Shown: positions 30,166 through 37,219 of the stretch, one piece after another | Position numbering within the stretch: the stretch's first letter is position 1 | Layout of the letters: each line of letters begins with the position of its first letter | Assembly (NCBI GenBank): GCA_027449865.1 | Contig: DAIDKV010000107.1 | Location: forward strand, 1 to 41,971 | Source of the DNA: Planctomycetales bacterium | GTDB lineage: Bacteria > Planctomycetota > Planctomycetia > Isosphaerales > Isosphaeraceae | Direction: 5' to 3' | Length of the DNA stretch: 41,971 bases | Notes under the pieces: generated by a model | What the model saw: the letters and a program-made list of their open reading frames with translations, nothing else | Told to the model about the DNA's origin: nothing | Databases searched by the model: none | Made by a program: the position numbers and the translations under genes

Positions 30166-30705
30166 ATGAGGAAGCTGGCCGTGATCGAGGCGTTCGGCGT
30201 AGACGTGGCCCCCTGGTCCGTGCCGGACATTGGCGTCAACCGCAAGACGAAGTCGGGCAAGCCGGTCCGGTTCGCCCGGCGGCGGAAGAAGTCGAACATC
30301 GATCGCGGCTCGGTTTCCCTGGAGCACTGGCAGCGGTTCGTGAGGGAGGCAGCCCGCGAGGTCTGGCCCGGAGAGCCGTTCGTCGGCCCGGTGTACCTGG
30401 AGATCGAGTTCTATGCCAGGACGCCGGCCGGGAAGAAGCAGGGCGAGCTGTGGGAGGTCCCCCTCAGGCGGAACAAGGACGGCGGGTGGGGCAAGTCTCA
30501 GCCCCGCCGCAAGCCCGAGCCCGACCTGATCAACATGTTCAAGGGGACCGAGGACGCGATCTGCGAGGTCGTGCTCGCGAACGATGTGCAGACACGAATG
30601 GTGGCGGCTGTCACGCTCTTCGGCCGGGCCCCCGGCGTCAAGGTGACGGTCTACGAGATCGAGGCGGACGATTTCCCCGGAGTGGGCGAACCCCTGGAAA
30701 TATGA
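30166..30705 (+). CDS. RusA-like Holliday junction resolvase
   Basis: The product has 179 residues, longer than E. coli RusA (120). The core PDLINMFKGTEDAICEVVLA, then ND (residues 119-140), aligns with the RusA block DLDNLLK...MDD: D120, N123, K126 and D140 are kept, but the position of RusA D72 is Ile122. RusA-type enzymes cut four-way junctions in phage recombination using three Asp. The N-terminal 70 residues are basic. If the Asp is truly missing, metal binding may differ or the enzyme may be weak. Context fits recombination: SSAP in the same operon. Confidence 0.65.
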   Translation: MRKLAVIEAFGVDVAPWSVPDIGVNRKTKSGKPVRFARRRKKSNIDRGSVSLEHWQRFVREAAREVWPGEPFVGPVYLEIEFYARTPAGKKQGELWEVPLRRNKDGGWGKSQPRRKPEPDLINMFKGTEDAICEVVLANDVQTRMVAAVTLFGRAPGVKVTVYEIEADDFPGVGEPLEI

Positions 30706-31463
30706 GCAACGCGAGCTTCTGGCAGAAGTACCCGCTGTTCCGCGCCTTCTGCGACAAGGGCCGGTCCCTGCCCGACGATCGGGACGGGGCCGATGTCCAC
30801 GCGAGAATCCGGTCGATCGGCGGATTCATGGTCCGCAAGGTCACGCGGTTCTATGAGTCGCTCAAGTCCCGCGAAAAGGCGAACTGCGACCCCGAGGACT
30901 TGCTGATCGAGCTGTACATCATGCTCGTCGAGAAGGACGGGCACTGGAATCCCGAGCGGGGGAAGTACATCACCTACGCCGGGAAGCTGATCCATCGGGA
31001 ACTGCTGGCGATCCGCGACCGCTCGCGGACCGTCCAGTCGCCCCGCAACGCCACCAGTCGGCTGAAGGAGTACCAGGCGAGCGAGATGGAGGGAAAGCTC
31101 TCCGACCGCCGCCGGGAGACCTACGGCCAGCTCTCTCGCACCGTCGAGAACGCCAGGTCGATGCCCTCGGCCGACCTGCTCTGGCTGGTCGCCGAGGATC
31201 ACGTCGAGGAGATCGAGCACCAGGACGCGGCCGAGCGGAGGCTTCAGCTCGTCGCCAGGGCCATCAAGCGGCTCGGCCCGGTCGAGTCCTGCGTGATCGG
31301 GTGGGCGTCGGGCCTCTGGGGCTCGGGCTCGCTCACCCACCAGGAGATCGCGGACAAGACGCGGCTCAGCGTCGAGGATGTCCGCGAGATCAAGGCGGCG
31401 GCCCACGCCAAGATCCGCTGGTACGTGAACTCCCGGATGAAGCGGGCCGGGTCGGCAGTCTGA
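30702..31463 (+). CDS. Phage sigma-70-family RNA polymerase sigma factor
   Basis: The product has 253 residues, starting at an ATGA overlap with the RusA-like gene. Region 2 spans about 40-112 (NCDPEDLLIELYIMLVEKDG, then YITYAGKLIHRELLAIRDRS), and region 4 about 180-245 has the HTH LTHQEIADKTRLSVEDVREI (211-230) followed by a basic tail. Regions 1.1 and 3 are absent or short, as in ECF-like and phage sigma factors. It should redirect host polymerase to phage promoters at a later stage. The dispersed palindrome starts within its stop codon. A candidate target motif (GCGATCGG-N10-TTGCCTA) lies upstream of two genes of this block. Confidence 0.75.
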   Translation: MSNASFWQKYPLFRAFCDKGRSLPDDRDGADVHARIRSIGGFMVRKVTRFYESLKSREKANCDPEDLLIELYIMLVEKDGHWNPERGKYITYAGKLIHRELLAIRDRSRTVQSPRNATSRLKEYQASEMEGKLSDRRRETYGQLSRTVENARSMPSADLLWLVAEDHVEEIEHQDAAERRLQLVARAIKRLGPVESCVIGWASGLWGSGSLTHQEIADKTRLSVEDVREIKAAAHAKIRWYVNSRMKRAGSAV

Positions 31464-31489
31464 TGCGATGACCATTTTGGACATCGCAT
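31463..31489. repeat. 27-bp dispersed palindrome, copy 5
   Basis: Arms ATGCGATG (31463-31470) and CATCGCAT (31482-31489) flank ACCATTTTGGA; G31462/C31490 extend the arms. It begins inside the TGA stop of the sigma factor gene, as copy 1 does for its gene. Confidence 0.9.
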
Positions 31490-31520
31490 CCCATCCTCAC
31501 CATGCTCCGAGGTTTTACTG

Positions 31521-32336
31521 ATGTCGGACTCCAAGGCCAGCGATGACAACAAGTTCGCCACCGGGGCGATCCGCTCGGCGGACGCGGACCACCTGGACTT
31601 CCTCTCGATGCCGCTCATCGGGCTGATCGGCATGGCGCGCACCACGTTCGAGGGGGGCGGGAAGTACGGGCGTTTCAACTACATGAAGGGGATACCGGCC
31701 CACGTGTGCGTCAACCACGCGATCCGGCACCTCGTCATGTGGGGGATGGGCGACCGGAGCGAGCCGCACTTGAGCCACGCCATGTGGAACTGCGCGGCGG
31801 CCGAGCAGTCGATGGTGCTCCACCCCGAGCTGAACGCCCCGCATCTCCCCGGCCCCGGCTACACGCTCACGCCCGAGATCATCAGGCACCTGGACGAGCA
31901 GGCCCCGATCCTCGCCGAGAGGCGGACGGACGGGGAGTGGCTGAAGAAGCTCGGAGGCTGGGTGATCACGGGGCTGGCCGAGATCCGGACGATCCTGCAC
32001 GAGCGGAAGACGGGGCGTCCCGGGCCCGAGCCGTCCGCGTGGCCGGTCAGCGAGGACTTCCGGAGGATCAGGGACGGAGCGGGCCGGGACTTCGTGGTCC
32101 GGCGGGACGCGGAGTGGGGGATGCCCGTCAGCGCGGCGAGCCCCCGGGCCCTGGAGATGAAGCCCGAGGTGACGCGGGCCGACGCCGGCGCGATCCCGCC
32201 CGAACTCCGGATCTACGCGGTCGGCCGCGAGGGCGTGCGCTACGAGGAAGCCTACGGCAACCCGACGCCCGGGCCCGGCGAGACCTGGTGCGAGTTTGAG
32301 GGTGGCCACCGGCTGTACTGGGAGAAGGGGACCTGA
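31521..32336 (+). CDS. dATP/dGTP diphosphohydrolase-type protein (DUF5664 domain)
   Basis: The product has 271 residues. Residues 23-105 (DHLDFLSMPLIGLIGMART, GGGKYGRFNYMKGIP, VNHAIRHLVMWGMGD, HLSHAMWNCAAAEQ) match the N-terminal domain of the dATP/dGTP diphosphohydrolase/DUF5664 family of phages, an all-alpha relative of MazG that strips pyrophosphate from purine dNTPs (the MazZ relative works in diaminopurine phages). The rest (residues 110-271) has no family that I know. With the MazG-like protein and DUF4406 protein it forms a nucleotide-pool module. No purZ is seen, so base modification is not implied. Confidence 0.7.
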   Translation: MSDSKASDDNKFATGAIRSADADHLDFLSMPLIGLIGMARTTFEGGGKYGRFNYMKGIPAHVCVNHAIRHLVMWGMGDRSEPHLSHAMWNCAAAEQSMVLHPELNAPHLPGPGYTLTPEIIRHLDEQAPILAERRTDGEWLKKLGGWVITGLAEIRTILHERKTGRPGPEPSAWPVSEDFRRIRDGAGRDFVVRRDAEWGMPVSAASPRALEMKPEVTRADAGAIPPELRIYAVGREGVRYEEAYGNPTPGPGETWCEFEGGHRLYWEKGT

Positions 32337-32366
32337 TCCCCGCTTCGACCTCCCGCGTGATCCCGC

Positions 32367-32391
32367 GCGATCGGCGTGTTCCCCTTGCCTA
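32367..32391 (+). promoter_or_regulatory. Bipartite promoter-like motif before the DUF4406 gene
   Basis: GCGATCGG (32367-32374), ten bases, TTGCCTA (32385-32391) and 42 bases to the ATG, exactly as at 25344-25368. The ten-base spacers both end in C-rich runs. Confidence 0.4.
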
Positions 32392-32433
32392 TCCTGGTAC
32401 GAGGAAAACCAAAACAAATGAGAGATTGATGCC

Positions 32434-32811
32434 ATGAGAAAAGTCGTCTACATCAGCGGGCCGATGTCCGGCCTGCCCGACTACAACTTCGCCGCGTTCA
32501 ATGCCGCCGCCGCCATGCTCCGGACGAGCGGGTTCCACGTCCTGAACCCGGCCGACTTCGGGGCGAACCCCGAGGTAGCGTGGCGGCGCTGCCTGGAGCG
32601 TGACCTCGTCACGATGTTCCACGCCGACGTGGTGGTGACGCTCCCCGGCTGGGAGAAGTCGAAGGGTGCCGGCCTGGAGACGCACGTCGCCCGCGAGCTG
32701 GGCATCCCGGTGATGACGCTCCGCGACTTCATCAACGAGACGGTGTTCGGCGGGAAGCCGGGGCCCGCCGAGGGACCCCGCGTCCCGAACCGGCCCGATC
32801 CCGACCGATGA
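32434..32811 (+). CDS. DUF4406 / nucleoside 2-deoxyribosyltransferase-like protein
   Basis: The product has 125 residues. The start MRKVVYISGPMSGLPDYNFA, then FHVLNPADFG and HADVVVTLPGWEKSKGAGLE, is the Rossmann-like pattern of the DUF4406 family: YISGPMtGlpdyN..aF..A..L, NPa and D.v..LpGWe.S.GA..E. The Glu after GAGL is the putative catalytic residue in the related deoxyribosyltransferases, which move deoxyribose between bases. It probably acts on nucleotides or their salvage in the phage dNTP module. The C-terminus is Pro-rich and disordered. Activity and substrate are not known for the family. Confidence 0.75.
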   Translation: MRKVVYISGPMSGLPDYNFAAFNAAAAMLRTSGFHVLNPADFGANPEVAWRRCLERDLVTMFHADVVVTLPGWEKSKGAGLETHVARELGIPVMTLRDFINETVFGGKPGPAEGPRVPNRPDPDR

Positions 32812-32852
32812 GCATCGCTCATGGTTGGCTAAATTCCCCAGGAGAAAAGGAC

Positions 32853-33089
32853 ATGGGGCATCTCATCAAGATCCTGTTCCAGCCGCCGCCCATGCCGCCC
32901 ATCGAGCTTCCCATGCCGGCGAGGCTCATCCCGGGGGTGAAGATGGCCATCGGCAAAGCCTTCGAACTGGCCTACTACCGAGGCGTCTATGACGGCTTCC
33001 TGGCCGGCGTGCTCGTGACCCTGCTGTTCCTCCCGTCCGTCCGCAAGACCATCGCGAAGGGCGTCTCCCATGCGATCGATTATTTCTGA
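32853..33089 (+). CDS. Small single-pass membrane protein, holin candidate
   Basis: The product has 78 residues from the ATG at 32853, chosen because AGGAGAAAAGGAC stands just upstream; an ATG at 32808 overlapping the previous stop gives a 15-residue-longer form. Pro-rich start, then one hydrophobic segment at 47-62 (YDGFLAGVLVTLLFLPSV) and a basic tail. The end overlaps the next gene by 20 bases. Pairing with a peptidase-like gene makes a holin or membrane partner plausible, but there is no defining motif. Confidence 0.55.
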   Translation: MGHLIKILFQPPPMPPIELPMPARLIPGVKMAIGKAFELAYYRGVYDGFLAGVLVTLLFLPSVRKTIAKGVSHAIDYF

Positions 33090-33729
33090 CTGGCTCCGGA
33101 AGAACTGGCGGTGGCTCCTGTACATCGCCCTGCACACGGCGGCGCACCACTACTGGATGACCCACTCCCACCGGATCTGGGCCGAGCCGGCGGTCGTGGG
33201 CGGCCCGTCGCACGACGGCGTCGAGCTGCAAATCGACCTGCCGGCCGGGCAGCACGTCCGGAACTTCGGGGCCCCGGCCGACGGCAAGGGGCTCTGCGTC
33301 TTCGCCTCGATGACGATGGCCTCGCGGTGGCACAACGTCCGGCCGCTCTTCGACGTGATCCACAAGATCAACGAGGGCGGCGGCTGGCCCGAGAAGGTGG
33401 ACGGCGTCTTCAAGCGATTCGCCCCGGACCTCAAGTACGTCCAGTACGAGGGGACCGACCCCAGCCTCCTGGACAAGGCGCTCTCCGAGGGCCGGTTGGC
33501 CTGCGTGACGTACGGCTACGGCGAGCGATACCAGATGCAGACCATCTATCACATGGTCTGCCTGGTTCACCTCGACGACAGGTACGCGGCCATCCTCGAC
33601 AACAACTTCCCCGGCACATACGAGTGGATGAGCCGGGCCGAGTTCCTGAAGCGGTGGAAGCATCCGAGTGGCAAGGGCTGGGCCTACGTGATGCTCACGC
33701 CCCCGCCGCCGCCAGTCCCTCACAACTGA
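33070..33729 (+). CDS. Membrane-anchored papain-like cysteine peptidase-type protein
   Basis: The product has 219 residues. The N-terminal 30 residues (WLRKNWRWLLYIALHTAAHH) could anchor it in the membrane. The rest has a C39/papain-like order: a Gly-Leu-Cys block GKGLCVFASMTMASRW with C76, then YHMVCLVHLDDRYAAILDNN with H161 and D177/N178-N179, followed by FLKRWKHPSGKGWAYVM. A Cys-His-Asn/Asp triad is thus visible. Such enzymes cleave peptides, including peptidoglycan cross-links or bacteriocin leaders; in a phage, lysis is a natural guess. The preceding small membrane gene overlaps it. It could instead act on phage or host proteins. Confidence 0.6.
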   Translation: MRSIISDWLRKNWRWLLYIALHTAAHHYWMTHSHRIWAEPAVVGGPSHDGVELQIDLPAGQHVRNFGAPADGKGLCVFASMTMASRWHNVRPLFDVIHKINEGGGWPEKVDGVFKRFAPDLKYVQYEGTDPSLLDKALSEGRLACVTYGYGERYQMQTIYHMVCLVHLDDRYAAILDNNFPGTYEWMSRAEFLKRWKHPSGKGWAYVMLTPPPPPVPHN

Positions 33730-33739
33730 GGAGAGTCCG

Positions 33740-34597
33740 ATGAGCCCGGTCATCCTGACGGCCGCGATCCTCGGCCAGTGCAGCGGCGGTAGCTGCCCGG
33801 CTCCAATCCCGATCGCCCCGAGCTATCCGGTCGTCCGCGTTGTTGATGAGCCCGCCCCGCTGGTCCGCCGATGGGTTTGCGAGTACGGCCTGCGGTTCGA
33901 GGTGATGGGCGTCCTGGAGGACGGCGGCCGTACCATCAACTGGAGTCGCGACCTCGACTTCAACCGGCGGTCGATCGCGTCGGCCAGGGCCGAGGCGGAA
34001 GCAAAGCGGCGGGAGCGGCCGGCTGAGCGGCCCGCCATCCAGAACTTCGGCCTGACGCCTGAGCGGATGGGGCTGCACCAGGATGCGTATACCGCGCCGT
34101 CGCACGAGGCCAGGCGGTTCGTCGCGCAGGCCAAGGGCGAGGCCGGCGAGCCGGCCAAGCTGCACGTGACCGTGATCGGCACCGAGGCCGAGTGCTCTCC
34201 GGTCGTCGGGGATCTCCGGACGCATCCCGCACTGGCCGGAGTCCGGGACCGCCTGATGGTCCAGGACTACCGCCCGGACGAATGGCCCGTCGATCCCAGG
34301 CTCGGCTTCCGGGTCAACGGCAGGCCAACGATCCTGATCCAGACCGCTCGCGGTCCGGGCGACGACAAGGGCGGCAAGGTCGTGCATCGCCAGATGAATT
34401 ACGAGGGCGGCCCCGAGCGACTCGCCGAGGCGATCCGCAAGGCCGACCCCCACTACAACCCGGCCCTCGATCCCGGCCCCGATCGGCCGCGGGCGGCCGG
34501 TTGCCCGCTCGGGTTCACCTCCGACCACTGGCTGCCGATCGCGGCTGCGGCGCTGGTCGTCTCCTTCATCTTCCGCCGCCCCAAGGTGCAGCCATGA
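33740..34597 (+). CDS. Membrane protein with thioredoxin-like domain
   Basis: The product has 285 residues. It opens with a short hydrophobic segment (SPVILTAAILG) and Cys at 14 and 19, perhaps a weak signal. The middle (residues 139-235) reads KLHVTVIGTEAECSPVVGDL, HPALAGVRDRLMVQDYRPDEW, FRVNGRPTILIQTARGPG, GGKVVHRQMNYEGGPERLAE: the beta-alpha-beta arrangement with a G-x-P-T turn of thioredoxin-like folds, lacking a CxxC active site. Residues about 263-277 (HWLPIAAAALVVSFIF) form a C-terminal transmembrane helix with RRPK after it. Its function is unknown; redox activity is not supported. Coupled to the next gene by ATGA. Confidence 0.55.
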   Translation: MSPVILTAAILGQCSGGSCPAPIPIAPSYPVVRVVDEPAPLVRRWVCEYGLRFEVMGVLEDGGRTINWSRDLDFNRRSIASARAEAEAKRRERPAERPAIQNFGLTPERMGLHQDAYTAPSHEARRFVAQAKGEAGEPAKLHVTVIGTEAECSPVVGDLRTHPALAGVRDRLMVQDYRPDEWPVDPRLGFRVNGRPTILIQTARGPGDDKGGKVVHRQMNYEGGPERLAEAIRKADPHYNPALDPGPDRPRAAGCPLGFTSDHWLPIAAAALVVSFIFRRPKVQP

Positions 34598-34911
34598 CCA
34601 ACAACCTGACGCCCTGGATCGTCCTCGGCCTGATCGTCGTCGTCAGCCTGTACGCCAAGGGGTACTTCCGGTTCCCAGGCCGGACCGCCTCGGCACCGCC
34701 GATGGCCGACGCCCCGCCGCTCCGGTCGATCCCCGAGATGACCAGCCACGAGTTGGCCTTGCTGATGGCCCAGGCCGCCCGACGCGAGGCCGAGCAGGAC
34801 GTGTCCCGGAAGATCGCCCTTGAGGCGGCCGACAAGCTCAAGGCGACCTTCTCGGCCCCTTTCTCGGCAGCCGGCGAGCCGGCCCCGGCCGACCTCAAGC
34901 CCGGCGCGTGA
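34594..34911 (+). CDS. Small N-terminally anchored membrane protein
   Basis: The product has 105 residues, beginning at an ATGA overlap with the previous gene. One transmembrane helix (residues 7-21, PWIVLGLIVVVSLYA) is followed by a Pro/Ala linker and an amphipathic helix (SHELALLMAQAARREAEQDV), ending in a disordered tail. The topology resembles an inner-membrane spanin subunit, but it could equally be an assembly-related membrane protein. No lysis motif is visible. Confidence 0.5.
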   Translation: MTNNLTPWIVLGLIVVVSLYAKGYFRFPGRTASAPPMADAPPLRSIPEMTSHELALLMAQAARREAEQDVSRKIALEAADKLKATFSAPFSAAGEPAPADLKPGA

Positions 34912-35000
34912 ACCACGGCGCGGGGCCCTGCACCGTGCACTTCGAGCCCTGCGACAACGACACCTGCGAGCTAAGGAGAAGCGTTCGATGCCAAATGTGA
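34908..35000 (+). CDS. Possible 30-residue Cys-containing peptide
   Basis: GTG at 34908 overlaps the preceding stop as GTGA. The frame gives a short peptide with Cys at 8, 15, 20 and 28 (GPCTVHFEPCDNDTCEL). It ends 12 bases inside the next gene. Four Cys would suffice for a metal knuckle. The overlap style matches true genes in this block, but at this length it may be only leader sequence. Confidence 0.3.
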   Translation: MNHGAGPCTVHFEPCDNDTCELRRSVRCQM

Positions 35001-35383
35001 TGGTCCTCGGCCCGAGCTTCGACAACCACGTCGAGCCGACCGCACCGCCGACCACGACGGGGACCGCCCCGGGCCGGCGGCAGTTCCAGTTCCAGGACGT
35101 GCCGACCTCGCCCGGCGGCAACGTCCACCTCCAAGTCCTCCCGGCCGCGAATCCCTCCGATTCGATGCCTATCAATATCTATGCTTTCTTCGTCCAACCG
35201 GTCGCCTCGGTCCCGCCGCCCGATCAGCGAACCCCCGACTGGTTCTTCAAGTCGGGGGCTCCGAACGCCTCGGTCCACGCCGCGACGATCGACAACGACG
35301 GGAAGGTCACGATCAAGGTCCCGAACGTCAGGCCGAGCGCCCAGCCCTATTTCGTCCAGACCATCCTGGAGCACGGCTCATGA
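34988..35383 (+). CDS. Hypothetical beta-rich protein
   Basis: The product has 131 residues, with AAGGAGAAGCGTTCG before the ATG. The sequence is Pro/Thr-rich at the N-terminus, then GNVHLQVLPAANPSD, INIYAFFVQPVASVPP and KVTIKVPNVRPSAQPYFVQT, consistent with a single small beta sandwich. No signal peptide or metal ligands are seen. It overlaps the following zinc-motif gene by four bases (ATGA). No family is recognised. Confidence 0.5.
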   Translation: MPNVMVLGPSFDNHVEPTAPPTTTGTAPGRRQFQFQDVPTSPGGNVHLQVLPAANPSDSMPINIYAFFVQPVASVPPPDQRTPDWFFKSGAPNASVHAATIDNDGKVTIKVPNVRPSAQPYFVQTILEHGS

Positions 35384-35586
35384 TCTTCGACGCCCATCAG
35401 CTCAAGGTGGCCCGCGAGAAGCTTCGGCGCGAGAACCGCCGCCACGCGTGCGTCGTCGCCGCGATCGAGAGCGAGATCCGCGAGTGCGAATCCCGATGCC
35501 ACCACAAGTACGACGTCGTCATGATCCCGACCGGCGGCGCGCCCACCGGCACCATCACCTGCAAGGTCTGCGGTCGCACGTGGTAG
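35380..35586 (+). CDS. Small coiled-coil zinc-ribbon-like protein
   Basis: The product has 68 residues from an ATGA overlap. Residues 7-38 (QLKVAREKLRRENRRHACVV, then IESEIRECESR) form a coiled coil with heptad-like spacing. CHHKYD (C40, H41, H42) and CKVCG (C61, C64) form a likely zinc site of Cys2/His type. The shape, a helix plus a C-terminal zinc knuckle, suggests a small nucleic acid- or protein-binding adaptor. No name is assigned. Confidence 0.55.
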   Translation: MIFDAHQLKVAREKLRRENRRHACVVAAIESEIRECESRCHHKYDVVMIPTGGAPTGTITCKVCGRTW

Positions 35587-35620
35587 CGCGTGGCCGCCCA
35601 ACACCGAGAGGCAGACTCCC

Positions 35621-36514
35621 GTGATCATCACCAAGCACATCGAGCAGGCGGAACTCGGCCAGCCGTTCTTCCGGCTCCTGATGTCGGACCTGCACCTCGG
35701 ATCGATCAACTCGGATCACGACGCCATCATCGCGGACCTGCAAAGGGCCAAGGAGATCGGCGCAAGGGTATTGATCAATGGTGACGTGTTCGACGCGATC
35801 GGTCCGAAGGACCGCCGGTACGACCTCGTGTCCCTGCACCCCTCCGTCGCCCGATCGAAGGATCTGACCAAGGCCATCGTCGAGATGGCGAAGGAGATCC
35901 TCGCCCCGTACGCCGGCATCATCGACGTCATCGGGATCGGCAACCACGAGGAAGCGTGGATCGCCTACTGCAACACGGACCCGGTCCGGCGGCTGATCGA
36001 GGAGCTGAACGCCGACGGCGGCAAGATCGTCCACGGCTCGTTCTGGGGGTACATCAACACCCTCTTCGCCGTGAGCGGCCACCGCAAGCGGGCCAGGCAC
36101 AAGCTCCTGTACCTGCACGGCACCGGCGGCGACTCGCCGGTCACGAAGGGCACGATCGACTTCAACAGGAAGGGCCGGTCGTGGCAGTACGACACGCTGA
36201 CCTTCGGCCACAAGCACAACATCGTGTGCAGCGTCGAGCAGATCGGCGACGTGAGCGAGAGGGGCAAGTACAGCGAGCGGCGGCAGCTCAACCTCCAGAC
36301 GGGCAGCTACTATCGGAACTACCGGCAGCTCTCCGACGCCGAGTGCCTGGACTACTCGTACGCGGCCCGGAGCGGCCATCCGCCCAAGCCGGTCGGCGGC
36401 CTGTTCCTCACCGTCCGGCCCGTCCTGGACGCGAACGGCGAGCTGTCGATCAAGCAGGACTTCGCCTCGGACATCGTCGCCCCCTGGAAGAAGCCCGCGA
36501 GGAAGGCGTCCTGA
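35621..36514 (+). CDS. Calcineurin-like metallophosphoesterase
   Basis: The product has 297 residues. GTG start with GAGAGG upstream. The metal-binding motifs are in the canonical order: SDLHLG (22-27), INGDVFD (52-58), GIGNHEE (105-111), LYLHGTGG with H166, and TFGHKHN (194-200). Family members hydrolyse phosphodiesters or phosphoesters, including cyclic nucleotides and RNA 2',3'-cyclic ends. Phage versions are found in nucleic acid metabolism or as anti-defence enzymes (tail-end neighbours here are a capsid-side gene on the opposite strand). It ends TGATCA, abutting the convergent gene. Substrate is not predictable. Confidence 0.8.
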   Translation: MIITKHIEQAELGQPFFRLLMSDLHLGSINSDHDAIIADLQRAKEIGARVLINGDVFDAIGPKDRRYDLVSLHPSVARSKDLTKAIVEMAKEILAPYAGIIDVIGIGNHEEAWIAYCNTDPVRRLIEELNADGGKIVHGSFWGYINTLFAVSGHRKRARHKLLYLHGTGGDSPVTKGTIDFNRKGRSWQYDTLTFGHKHNIVCSVEQIGDVSERGKYSERRQLNLQTGSYYRNYRQLSDAECLDYSYAARSGHPPKPVGGLFLTVRPVLDANGELSIKQDFASDIVAPWKKPARKAS

Positions 36515-36994
36515 TCAGGCCGCCCCACACACCCCGGGCCGGGCGGGCGCCTCCGACCGCTCGGCCTCCTTCTTGCGCGCCGACCACCTGGCGCGCTCGT
36601 CGTCGATGATCTCGCGCAACTTCCGCGTCCTCACCCCGGGGTCGCGCGCCATCCGGTCCCAACCGTCGGCCTCGGCGATGGCCCTGGCCAGCGCCGCCGT
36701 GTCGAACTCCTGGGTCTTCTCCAGGTCGATCGGCTCAACGTTCTTCGCGTATCCGATGCCCCGGGCGATACCCAGGATCTCCGAGAGCGTCGGGTAGCGC
36801 CTCCCGGTCCTCATCTTCCAGTCATCAACCGCCTTGAAGAACTCGACCTCCGACATGGTGTAGTCGATCTCCGTCGTGGCCGGGTGGCCCCGGCCATCCG
36901 TCTCCATCGGCTTCTTCGTCCGGGCGGCGACGGCCCTCTTGGCTTGCGCGACCCGGCCCTCGGCGTCCCTGGCGGCGAACTCAGCGGAAGTCAT
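36515..36994 (-). CDS. Hypothetical protein, last gene of the capsid operon or separate unit
   Basis: The product has 159 residues. The middle (YTMSEVEFFKAVDDWKMRTG, RRYPTLSEILGIARGIGY) is a known type of small uncharacterised phage/host segment, with EF..A.d.yK...gR.yPt.sEvL.v...LGY. A helical C-terminal half follows (DTAALARAIAEADGWDRM; RKLREIIDDERARWSARKKE). It is convergent with the phosphoesterase gene, with the two stop codons side by side. A 7-bp hairpin (37031-37051) lies in its leader. The function is unknown. Confidence 0.6.
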   Translation of the reverse strand: MTSAEFAARDAEGRVAQAKRAVAARTKKPMETDGRGHPATTEIDYTMSEVEFFKAVDDWKMRTGRRYPTLSEILGIARGIGYAKNVEPIDLEKTQEFDTAALARAIAEADGWDRMARDPGVRTRKLREIIDDERARWSARKKEAERSEAPARPGVCGAA

Positions 36995-37219
36995 CGTCGC
37001 ATCCTCGTAATTTCACGTCCCCATGAAGGCGAGCGGCGATCATTGCCGCTCTGCTGCTAAGTAAGCGCTATCCCCGCCCCTCTGTCCACAACGCATCAGA
37101 GAGTCCGTCGAGATTACGTTCTTTTGGGCCCGAATCCGCTTTTTTACGGTAGTGATACGGCCCGCCGAGTCGGGGCTGGGCGGGCCGCGCGGGACGGATC
37201 GATTGTAGCGAGTCGCCGA
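36995..37219. other. Intergenic region with hairpins upstream of the 159-residue gene
   Basis: Contains GAGCGGC (37031-37037) and GCCGCTC (37045-37051), a perfect 7-bp stem, and GGCCCGCC (37159-37166) and GGCGGGCC (37179-37186), an 8-bp stem. The latter may end the capsid transcript, though no T-tract follows on the minus strand. I see no ORF with a ribosome binding site. AT-rich runs (TTTTTT at 37140) may hold the promoter for the 159-residue gene. Confidence 0.45.

Noticed and set aside
31521-32811. Diaminopurine (Z) genome system
   Set aside because: The DUF5664 and MazG-like genes alone do not show it; purZ and the dATP phosphohydrolase are absent.
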